In this document: piece after piece, positions 8,000 through 13,615 of the stretch | Layout of the letters: each line of letters begins with the position of its first letter | Position numbering within the stretch: position 1 is the first letter of the stretch | Assembly: GCA_017936185.1 (NCBI GenBank) | Contig: JAGBGA010000021.1 | Location: forward strand, 1 to 13,615 | Direction: 5' to 3' | Length of the DNA stretch: 13,615 nt | From: Alphaproteobacteria bacterium | Lineage (GTDB): Bacteria; Pseudomonadota; Alphaproteobacteria; Rs-D84 | Position numbers and translations under genes: made by a program | Notes under the pieces: model-generated | The model's input: only the letters and a program-made list of their open reading frames with translations | The model's database searches: none | What the model was told of the DNA's origin: nothing

Positions 8000-9377
8000 C
8001 GCGCCCCGCCATTAAACATTGTTTGATATCGATTCTTTTTTCAAGCCGTTGCCAATATACATACTGGCATATCAAGTATTGTGATAAAGATTGCTTGTTA
8101 TAAACACCGTCATATTTTTCAACAATTGATTTACAATCAACCATCTTGTCGTCATCCGATGATGGGTCGGAAATTATATCAAATGAATCATTGTTAATAC
8201 CACCGATGTAAACATCGGGCAACATACTGGTCCCGGCCGGACGAATATCCAATATAACCGCACCATTTTTTCCGTCGTTCAGGGCACTTGATGTCTGGTC
8301 GCGCAAGGTTATGTTCGAAGTAATTATCGTATCAACATCAATCCCAGATTTGGTATTATATGTCAATGTATCTTCGTCAATAAAAACGTCTTGACCGCGC
8401 GTGGTAACAAGATATGACGATATATCAAGACGTTCAACACTGAAATTTATATTATTGGAAACAACACTGCCCCCGACATTCCATTCGCCTGCACCGGTAA
8501 AAGACGTGTACCCCGCCGTCATCGCAAAATCATGCACAGATGTATCCGCAACTTCAAATGCACCGGTATCACCAAACTTTGATACAGTTCGGACAGACAA
8601 TGCGTCGGTATACAATGTGCCACGCGTTAATGTTAATGCAGATTCACCAGTCTTGCTTTGAAACACAGTTTTATTGGCGGATATATGTGCAATATTATTC
8701 TTGGCATCACGACCAGATTCAATCCCAATCACAGACAGTGTATCAAACTGGGCCGTTGGAAAATCACCGCGCACAGAAAAAATATTCCCAACATTATTTA
8801 ATACAAAACCACCCATATCAAGGTCGGTTAAAAAACCACTGTTATCCAAGTTTGGTTCGTTGCGACGAACGATGTCCGAATAAATATCGGTCAATTCAAT
8901 ACCAACATTTACACCGTTTTCAGTTGGTACTGCATAAAAACCAATTCGACGTGCCAATTCCGCATAATCAATTTCACGCAAGTTCCCACCCGTCACATCC
9001 AAATAAGCAGATACCGCAACCGGCGTCTTGTGAATAACAAGCGCAATATCTTGCCCCAAGGCAGTACGCGGAACAAACCCCAGCGGCAAACCATACGGTT
9101 CCAAAATATCCGAAAATTCATTCCCAGAAATAACCGTTGTTTCATACGGTAAATTGTTCGCGTTTTCGCGTATAAATATACGTGCCGCCGTTTGGGCGGT
9201 TTCAACCTGGCGCGTGGATGAATACATACGCGCATCAATGTTGCGACCCGCCAATTGGTCTGCAAGAAATGGAATGAATGCAAAAATCACCCCAAGGGCC
9301 AACATGGCTTGTAATAAAAAATTACCGCGTTCTTGGTGCAATTGCTTTATCCCCCCTTTGCCATTGTAATAAAGCAT
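7983..9377 (-). CDS. PilV-like minor prepilin-like protein, copy 3, first in operon (464 aa)
   Basis: The N-terminus has a prepilin-like leader ending RG (Gly18), then N-F-L-L-Q and a hydrophobic helix. Position +5 is Gln23, not the usual Glu. The following domain fits PilV: ARIFIRENANNL, LEPYGLPLGF, LGQDIALVI, LARRIGFYA, IVRRNEP and TDLDMGGFVLNNVGNIF (184-200). Unlike copies 1 and 2, its C-terminus carries four cysteines (415, 437, 454, 462) in the last 50 residues. The ATG at 9377 has no clear ribosome site. A TTG at codon 13 (9341) sits 9 bases after AAAGGGGGG and would give a six-residue leader, MHQERG, typical of short prepilin leaders, so the true start may be 9341. It is the first gene of the minus-strand run. 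Confidence 0.7.
   Translation of the reverse strand: MLYYNGKGGIKQLHQERGNFLLQAMLALGVIFAFIPFLADQLAGRNIDARMYSSTRQVETAQTAARIFIRENANNLPYETTVISGNEFSDILEPYGLPLGFVPRTALGQDIALVIHKTPVAVSAYLDVTGGNLREIDYAELARRIGFYAVPTENGVNVGIELTDIYSDIVRRNEPNLDNSGFLTDLDMGGFVLNNVGNIFSVRGDFPTAQFDTLSVIGIESGRDAKNNIAHISANKTVFQSKTGESALTLTRGTLYTDALSVRTVSKFGDTGAFEVADTSVHDFAMTAGYTSFTGAGEWNVGGSVVSNNINFSVERLDISSYLVTTRGQDVFIDEDTLTYNTKSGIDVDTIITSNITLRDQTSSALNDGKNGAVILDIRPAGTSMLPDVYIGGINNDSFDIISDPSSDDDKMVDCKSIVEKYDGVYNKQSLSQYLICQYVYWQRLEKRIDIKQCLMAGRDDCNR
9339..9356 (-). promoter_or_regulatory. Strong Shine-Dalgarno with TTG, alternative start of PilV-like copy 3
   Basis: On the minus strand AAAGGGGGG is followed, 9 bases later, by TTG at 9341-9339. 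This is the best Shine-Dalgarno match near the gene, whereas the upstream ATG at 9377 is preceded by a T-rich stretch with none. Starting here gives a six-residue leader before the prepilin cleavage site. The AAAGGGGGG could also simply encode Lys-Gly-Gly. Confidence 0.45.
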
Positions 9378-9504
9378 AGCAACAGAAAAAATTTATTGCA
9401 ATCAGTTTTAAGATGATTTAATATCCAATGCGTTAAGGGGTGTGTCGCAATAAATTTTATTTGACGACACAGAAAGATTATTTCCTGATTAAAAAAGAAA
9501 AGAT
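9378..9504. promoter_or_regulatory. Divergent intergenic promoter region
   Basis: This 127-base gap separates the minus-strand pilin run from the plus-strand DUF4167-like gene, so it should carry promoters in both directions. Candidate minus-strand boxes are TTGCGA (9450-9445) and GGATAT about 18 bases on. On the plus strand TTGACG (9461-9466) is a good -35, but the best -10 downstream (TGATTA, 9486) is at a poor 19-base spacing. GAAAAGAT just before ATG at 9505 is a moderate ribosome site. The exact boxes are uncertain; the divergent arrangement is not. Confidence 0.45.
9441..9471. repeat. Imperfect inverted repeat, candidate operator
   Basis: The arms TGTGTCG (9441-9447) and CGACACA (9465-9471) are perfect complements, and the interior AATAAA-T-TTTATT is also palindromic. 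The whole forms a 13-bp dyad with a 2-base bulge and a single-base loop. No T run follows on either strand, so it is not an intrinsic terminator. It overlaps both candidate -35 boxes of the divergent region, a fitting place for a shared operator or a 5' UTR hairpin. Confidence 0.5.
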
Positions 9505-9810
9505 ATGCAAAATAAAAAAAATCAATCTAATGTCGGACAGATGATTCAACGCTGTCACAAATGGCGCCAAAAAAGAAAACAATATATTGACCAAGCACGT
9601 CAAACAAATGATGAAATTGAACGCGAACGCTTGTTACAGGCCGCCGAACATTACGGGCGCATCGTAAATGCAGAACAAGGTAAAATAGATTCTTCACGCG
9701 ACCCAAAAGAAAAAGCCACCGCACAACAGGCAGAACAAGCGGCCGAAAATACAGAAAACAGCGAAGAAGAAGAACCAGAATTACCCGAATTTATAACCAG
9801 TTTAAATTAA
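9505..9810 (+). CDS. DUF4167-like small basic/acidic protein
   Basis: This 101-aa protein has a very basic N-terminus (NKK, KWRQKRKQ), a central helix, and an acidic Glu-rich C-terminus (EEEEPELPEF). The central part, about residues 28-59 (IDQARQTNDEIERERLLQAAEHYGRIV), matches the hallmark of DUF4167: an ARDA-like helix, a LLQAAEHY-type core and a following RI(V/I)xAEQ. That family is largely restricted to Alphaproteobacteria, often with a basic RNA- or DNA-binding-looking N-terminus, and its role is not established. Family members are usually longer with low-complexity tails, so this is a short version. GAAAAGAT upstream supports the start. A terminator follows directly, so it is probably monocistronic. 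Confidence 0.72.
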   Translation: MQNKKNQSNVGQMIQRCHKWRQKRKQYIDQARQTNDEIERERLLQAAEHYGRIVNAEQGKIDSSRDPKEKATAQQAEQAAENTENSEEEEPELPEFITSLN

Positions 9811-9815
9811 TTTAT

Positions 9816-9845
9816 ACGCGTCCGTTTGGGCGCGTTTTATTTGTT
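9816..9845 (+). terminator. Rho-independent terminator between DUF4167-like gene and dnaX
   Basis: An 8-bp stem, ACGCGTCC and GGGCGCGT (one G-T pair), closes on GTTT and is followed by TTTATTTGTT. It begins 5 bases after the preceding stop. It should isolate dnaX transcription from the upstream gene. Confidence 0.85.
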
Positions 9846-9871
9846 GAAATTTGTATGTGTTTTGATATCCT
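9844..9871 (+). promoter_or_regulatory. Candidate dnaX promoter
   Basis: TTGAAA (9844-9849) and TATCCT (9866-9871) are separated by 16 bases, directly after the terminator and 23 bases before the dnaX ATG. A promoter is needed here because of the terminator. The boxes are an inference from E. coli-like consensus; AAAGGAAG 9 bases before the ATG is a clear ribosome site. Confidence 0.35.
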
Positions 9872-9894
9872 TGGCACAAAGGAAGTTTTATACG

Positions 9895-11463
9895 ATGGAA
9901 AATAATTACACTGTACTTGCGCGGAAATATCGCAGCCAAGATTTTAAATCTTTAATCGGTCAAGACGTTTTGGTAAAAACACTTACCACCGCAATTAACA
10001 CATCACGTATTGCGCACGCATATATCTTTACAGGAATTCGCGGAACCGGAAAAACAAGTACGGCACGAATATTGGCCAAGGCACTGAATTGCCAATCATC
10101 AGACAAGGCAACACCATCACCATGCGGAACATGTGAAAACTGTCGCGCAATTGCCGCCGGACAACATATTGACGTTATGGAAATCGACGCCGCATCACAC
10201 ACAGGTGTCGATAATATGCGTGATATACTTGATGCGGCACAATACAGACCAACAAATGGACGATACAAGGTTTATATAATCGACGAAGTACATATGCTGT
10301 CGACGTCGGCGTTTAATGCGCTGCTGAAAACACTTGAAGAACCGCCCGCACATGTAATATTTATTTTGGCAACAACCGAAATAAGAAAGGTGCCTGTGAC
10401 AATTTTATCACGATGCCAAAGATTTGATTTGGTACGCGTACCGGTGGAAACACTTAAAAAACATTTTGCATGGATTGCAGAACAAGAAAAAATAACACTT
10501 AGTGACGAAGCAAATGAATTGTTGGCACGCGCAGCAGATGGTTCGGTACGTGATGGCCTTTCATTACTTGACCAGGCAATCGCACAAACCGGCGGAAATG
10601 TTGATGCGGCGGCAGTGCTTGATATGTTAAAACGCGCAGACCGCGGTGTGGTTGTAGACATGATGAAAACACTTCTGTCCGGGGATACGGCGGCGACACT
10701 TGATAAGGTTGACGCAATCTATAATAATGGCGCAGATTTATCAATGCTGTTGACCGATATGATGGAATGGACACATTGGGCAACAAGAATGCACCCGGCA
10801 CTTCATGCGGGCGATGTTACAAATTCACCGTATACGGCCGACCAACGCGAACAAATCCAAGATATAAATACACGCGTATCTTTGAATACCCTTTCCCGAA
10901 TTTGGCAGGTTATGGTGGCGGCCGTCCCAGAAATGCAAGCGGCCGGAAATCAAAAACAATGCTTTGACATGTTGATTATCCGAATGATGCATATTGCCGA
11001 TATGCCGTCGGTACCCGAAATAATAAAACAACAAGAATCAGAAAACCGCGTGCGCGATGTAAAAAATATCTTGGCCGACAGAATGGCAAGACCAAGCACC
11101 GACAGCGCACCAATACAAAAGCCACAAACACGAACAATAACAAACGCAAATGAATTGGCGTGCGCATTACAGGAAACCAAGGAAATATTGCTTTATTCTT
11201 ATTACAGCAACAATATTGAAATTGCAGAATTTGCGGTTGGAAAAATAAAGTACTTTGACCGCAAGGGTGACGCAGACTTTGCGCACAAATTGGCATCGTG
11301 GTTGATGGATAAAACAGGAATGGCGTGGACACTTGAAAAAAGTCAGGAATCAACACACGAACATACAATCAGTGAACAAAAACAAGAAGAATTAGAAGCA
11401 GACCCATTGGTCGCCAGCGCAATGAGCCTTTTTGAAAACGCAGAAATAGTCGGGGTGAAATAA
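9895..11463 (+). CDS. dnaX: DNA polymerase III subunit tau (clamp-loader ATPase)
   Basis: This 522-aa AAA+ ATPase is the motor of the clamp loader that puts the beta sliding clamp on DNA. Visible elements: Walker A GIRGTGKTS (47-55), the DnaX zinc module Cys66-x10-Cys77-x2-Cys80-x2-Cys83, Walker B VYIIDEVHML (Asp130-Glu131), sensor 1 LATTE, and SRC with the arginine finger (172-174). The extreme C-terminus, DPLVASAMSLFENAEIVGVK, matches the end of tau domain V, which binds the polymerase alpha subunit, so the gene is complete. It is shorter than E. coli tau (643 aa), mainly in the linker. I see no canonical A-AAA-AAG slippery site in frame, so a gamma form is not supported. The start at 9895 has AAAGGAAG upstream; an in-frame ATG at 9826 lies inside the terminator and is unlikely. 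The next gene overlaps the stop by one base. Confidence 0.96.
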   Translation: MENNYTVLARKYRSQDFKSLIGQDVLVKTLTTAINTSRIAHAYIFTGIRGTGKTSTARILAKALNCQSSDKATPSPCGTCENCRAIAAGQHIDVMEIDAASHTGVDNMRDILDAAQYRPTNGRYKVYIIDEVHMLSTSAFNALLKTLEEPPAHVIFILATTEIRKVPVTILSRCQRFDLVRVPVETLKKHFAWIAEQEKITLSDEANELLARAADGSVRDGLSLLDQAIAQTGGNVDAAAVLDMLKRADRGVVVDMMKTLLSGDTAATLDKVDAIYNNGADLSMLLTDMMEWTHWATRMHPALHAGDVTNSPYTADQREQIQDINTRVSLNTLSRIWQVMVAAVPEMQAAGNQKQCFDMLIIRMMHIADMPSVPEIIKQQESENRVRDVKNILADRMARPSTDSAPIQKPQTRTITNANELACALQETKEILLYSYYSNNIEIAEFAVGKIKYFDRKGDADFAHKLASWLMDKTGMAWTLEKSQESTHEHTISEQKQEELEADPLVASAMSLFENAEIVGVK

Positions 11464-11921
11464 TGAAACAAGAATTAGGACGGTCTTTAATCGAAGTTAT
11501 CGGTGTTATGGCAATTACCGGATTGATGACGGTGGCGGCACTGGGGGTGTACAAGATTATTCGCACAAACCAGATACGCACAATCGCAGATGCAGAAATT
11601 GAACAAATTGCACAAAATGTAAAAATTTTGATGGAAATGCGCGGGGATTATCAAGGTATTTCGGTCGATTATTTAATCAAAGCCGGCGCACTTCAATCAG
11701 AACGCGCACCAATTGGCGGTGATAATTGGTCCATTACATCAAGCGCAGATGGCATATCTTTTTCCATTAACTTGATTGATTTAACGAATGGTGAATGTAC
11801 TTATTTTGCAACCGCAAAACCAAAGTGGGCAAGCGCAATAATGGTAAACGGATTTGAAACAAGTGTTACAGACAATTGCTTTGAATCCGACACAAACCAG
11901 GTGTCTTTTATTGTAAAATAA
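11463..11921 (+). CDS. PilS-like type IVb major prepilin
   Basis: This 152-aa protein has a six-residue leader, MKQELG, then R-S-L-I-E with Glu11 at +5, and a hydrophobic helix VIGVMAITGLMTVAALGVY: a full prepilin N-terminus. Pilin-like features follow: a helical segment to about residue 62, then WSITSSADGISFSINLIDLTNGEC and a C-terminal cysteine pair (112 and 139) that would form the disulfide loop typical of type IV pilins. The globular part is most like PilS of type IVb systems, where an xFxIxL strand precedes the first Cys, but a minor pilin is possible. The ATG overlaps the dnaX stop (TAATG), with GGGG 8 bases upstream, so it is cotranscribed with dnaX. Prepilins normally require a prepilin peptidase, not in the window. 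Confidence 0.72.
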   Translation: MKQELGRSLIEVIGVMAITGLMTVAALGVYKIIRTNQIRTIADAEIEQIAQNVKILMEMRGDYQGISVDYLIKAGALQSERAPIGGDNWSITSSADGISFSINLIDLTNGECTYFATAKPKWASAIMVNGFETSVTDNCFESDTNQVSFIVK

Positions 11922-12605
11922 ATGAAATATAAATATATTTTTTCTTTGATGATTTCATTGTGCACACTGGGCGCATGTGTTCAGTATACCAGTCCATCAC
12001 GCACCACATGGTCACAATACCTGGCCGGGGCCAGCTTTATCGACATGAACGAAATGTCACGCACCGCAAAAAAGCCTGTCTTTTTTGGGGGCGGCGGCCG
12101 AACCGTTACAGATGCGGTAAAAAAAGATTCTTTGTTTGAATATGGCGACAAAACAACAAACGACAATGCCATCGCAACACAGTATATGGCAAAGTTGGAA
12201 TTTGAACTTTATGACGCACTAAGAAAACCAGGAATTTCTGTTCAACGCGCCGGGACAGATGTTGTTATTATACTTGTTCGTGATGCAATTATGGAATTAA
12301 ACGTCGCAGATATATCGCAAACCGGCGACGATACACTGAACACGATTACAAAAATATTAAAAAAATACGACGCAACGTTTCTGGAAGTTGCCGGTTACAC
12401 CGATGCAATGCGCGACAAGAATGCGGCAAACGCGCTTTCTTTGGATATGGCACAGCGGGTTGGGGTTTACCTTGCCCAACATGGAATTAACACCACACGA
12501 ATGTTTATTGTGGCACGCGGCGCGACGCGTCCAATTGCCGGCCAGGATAACATCGGCCGATTAACAAACAGACGTGTCGAAATACGCATTGCCCCCGCAC
12601 GATAA
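11922..12605 (+). CDS. OmpA-like domain lipoprotein
   Basis: This 227-aa protein has a lipoprotein signal, with LGAC making Cys19 the lipidation site, so it is probably anchored in the outer membrane. Residues about 113-225 form an OmpA C-terminal-like domain: ILKKYDATFLEVAGYTD, LSLDMAQRVGVYL, RMFIVARGATRPI and GRLTNRRVEI are the usual blocks. Such domains bind peptidoglycan. Asp161 is in the place of the conserved diaminopimelate-binding Asp, but the Arg expected 15 residues later is Met176. The start codon follows the pilin stop with no gap and no visible Shine-Dalgarno, so translation is probably coupled to the pilin gene. This suggests a role in stabilising pilus or envelope structure, as inference. 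The 50-residue region after the lipid anchor (GGGG at 56-59) is unassigned. Confidence 0.85.
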   Translation: MKYKYIFSLMISLCTLGACVQYTSPSRTTWSQYLAGASFIDMNEMSRTAKKPVFFGGGGRTVTDAVKKDSLFEYGDKTTNDNAIATQYMAKLEFELYDALRKPGISVQRAGTDVVIILVRDAIMELNVADISQTGDDTLNTITKILKKYDATFLEVAGYTDAMRDKNAANALSLDMAQRVGVYLAQHGINTTRMFIVARGATRPIAGQDNIGRLTNRRVEIRIAPAR

Positions 12606-12661
12606 ATAATTGCAAGGATTTTATGACTTGAATTCTGAGACCAACAGAATAAAAAAACACA
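12606..12661. other. Convergent intergenic gap with a short hairpin
   Basis: The 56-base gap lies between converging genes. ATTCTG (12632-12637) and CAGAAT (12645-12650) form a 6-bp stem with a 7-base loop, followed on the plus strand by seven A. There is no T run after it on either strand, so a normal intrinsic terminator is not evident for either gene. Confidence 0.4.
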
Positions 12662-13615
12662 TTACTTCCACGCACCTGGGATATTGGCATAATCGGACAG
12701 GGCGGTTGCGCCAAAATACATACCACCAACCTGTTCACTTGTCGCATCGGGCCAAATTTCATACAAATACCGCCCATTAATGCGCGCCGACGGCCCGGTT
12801 AAAAATTCACAGAAATGAAACATACGTGCAAACATGTTGGATGCTGCGTCACCCGATATATCGCCAAATAAATTTTCGGGGATTGATGTCAAAGAAAAAC
12901 TTGCCGAAAAAGTACCCTCAAACATTGATTCAGCGGGGGGACCGCTTATACCCGCAAATAAGTTTTCGGGTATACTTTTCAAATCTGGGTTAGATGCAAA
13001 AGTATAGTAAAACATTTTTTCTGTTGGGGGACCATAAACCCCATTAAACAACCCCGATGGTATTGTTTCAAAATCACAGAAATGAAATAGACGCGCAAAG
13101 CTTGGCTGGTCACCATTTGGTAACGTTGGAAATATACATCCCAGACACCCATCTATCATTGTCACTTGATCAATTTCGGCACAACTGTTCCCGATAACAG
13201 GATTTGTATCATACGCAGTGGCACGACCCCCAAGGCGTATTGTCATTGCACCAGTATAACCATTTGGGTGAAAAATCTTTTCTTGTCCAACATTTGGCTT
13301 TTCTATCACTTGTTCGACACCATCCCCCCAATCAATATAAAATGTTCCGGCGGCGTATAAATTTAAACCTTCTTCAAAAGACGAATACCGCATAGTAAAC
13401 ACATATTTTTCTGTTTTCTTCACCAATTCATCCACCGCCGTATCGGTGGCAACGGTGTCCGCGGCAACGCTTGTTGCATATTCGCCGGTGCCGTATGTGG
13501 TCGGTTCACCATTCAACATTTCATTCGCAACATCAATCGCCGATAACAGGTACTTCATATTCGCCGCAACACGCGGATTGGTTAATGCCGGATTATACGG
13601 TATGGTTATATCCCA
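12662..13615 (-). CDS. Partial surface protein with PKD-like WGDG segment and 30-residue repeats
   Basis: The 5' end lies outside the window. Although an ATG occurs at 13558, the frame continues without a stop through 19 more codons to the edge (WDITIPYNPALTNPRVAAN), so that Met is most likely internal. The visible 317 residues hold a segment like a PKD fold (GTFYIDWGDG, at 90-99 counted from the edge) and then repeats of exactly 30 residues. IPSGLF, IPENLF and IPENLF recur at 30-residue steps, as do the MF pairs of the next three units, with GISGPPAE-type turns between. This resembles BspA/DUF285-like surface repeat proteins, though I cannot assign the family. The first and last units share the same HFC(D/E)F block. 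It ends in PGAWK. It converges on the OmpA-like gene and is probably a separate unit. Confidence 0.7.
   Translation of the reverse strand, partial: WDITIPYNPALTNPRVAANMKYLLSAIDVANEMLNGEPTTYGTGEYATSVAADTVATDTAVDELVKKTEKYVFTMRYSSFEEGLNLYAAGTFYIDWGDGVEQVIEKPNVGQEKIFHPNGYTGAMTIRLGGRATAYDTNPVIGNSCAEIDQVTMIDGCLGCIFPTLPNGDQPSFARLFHFCDFETIPSGLFNGVYGPPTEKMFYYTFASNPDLKSIPENLFAGISGPPAESMFEGTFSASFSLTSIPENLFGDISGDAASNMFARMFHFCEFLTGPSARINGRYLYEIWPDATSEQVGGMYFGATALSDYANIPGAWK
12790..13105 (-). repeat. Protein repeat block, 30-residue period
   Basis: Three and a half units encode F-x(n)-L-x-S-I-P-E-N-L-F-x-x-I-S-G followed by an Ala/Pro turn and MF. The spacing of IP and MF is exactly 30 residues in consecutive units, meaning 90-base steps in DNA. 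It looks like a solenoid repeat. The DNA copies have diverged, so ongoing recombination is not evident. Confidence 0.7.

Noticed and set aside
5452..9377. Shufflon inversion cassettes within the PilV-like genes
   Set aside because: I found no short inverted repeats recurring at the ends of the C-terminal halves and no Rci-like recombinase gene in the window.
9826..9894. Longer dnaX start at the upstream in-frame ATG
   Set aside because: That ATG lies within the terminator hairpin and adds 23 residues foreign to DnaX; the start at 9895 has a clear ribosome site.
11335..11343. Run of six A before G in dnaX as a programmed frameshift giving a gamma subunit
   Set aside because: The phase is GAA-AAA-AGT, not A-AAA-AAG, and it lies only about 40 codons from the end, too late for a gamma-like product.
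12632..12650. Hairpin between the convergent genes as a bidirectional terminator
   Set aside because: The stem is only 6 bp and AT-rich, and it is followed by A on the plus strand rather than T; on the minus strand the T run comes before the stem.
1..13615. CRISPR array, tRNA, rRNA, transposase or phage integrase
   Set aside because: No regularly spaced direct repeats, cloverleaf sequence, rRNA motif or recombinase protein was seen on either strand.

Overview
The window looks like chromosomal DNA from an uncultured alphaproteobacterium, probably a host-associated one. The main pointer is the small gene at 9505-9810, which resembles the DUF4167 family, largely confined to Alphaproteobacteria. 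Supporting signs are the DnaX C-terminus and a DUF3426-type zinc-ribbon membrane protein. Genes are densely packed, with ATGA and TAATG overlaps. Nearly all end in TAA and one ends in TGA, which fits the standard bacterial code. Base composition is moderate, and there is no insertion sequence, integrase, CRISPR array, tRNA or rRNA that I can see.

Left and centre (183-9377) is a long minus-strand run. Read in its own direction it holds: three tandem prepilin-like proteins of 464, 407 and 438 aa that resemble PilV, the minor pilin/tip adhesin of type IVb pili; a zinc-ribbon/DUF3426 membrane protein; a small exported four-cysteine protein; an RluD-type 23S rRNA pseudouridine synthase; and a 1060-aa secreted protein with five cysteine-motif repeats and two glycine-zipper segments. 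Gaps are -17, 7, 20, -4, 13 and 95 bases, so the first six genes are probably one operon. A good intrinsic terminator closes the run at 123-154. The first 120 bases hold a degenerate palindromic sequence that may be an interspersed repeat.

Right (9505-12605) is a plus-strand run: the DUF4167-like gene, a strong terminator, dnaX (DNA polymerase III tau subunit), a short PilS-like major prepilin that overlaps the dnaX stop, and an OmpA-domain lipoprotein that starts immediately after the pilin stop. The divergent gap 9378-9504 contains a large imperfect inverted repeat and probably both promoters.

Far right (12662 to the edge) is the C-terminal part of a minus-strand gene. It encodes a PKD-like WGDG segment followed by exact 30-residue repeats, and it stays open through the window edge.

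The most coherent reading is a cell-surface locus. Three PilV-like minor pilins on one strand and a PilS-like pilin with an OmpA-like lipoprotein on the other suggest a type IVb-like pilus whose parts are scattered among housekeeping genes (dnaX, rluD). No assembly ATPase, secretin, prepilin peptidase or shufflon recombinase is in the window. The function of the large Cys-repeat protein is unknown, and it is the least explained gene here.
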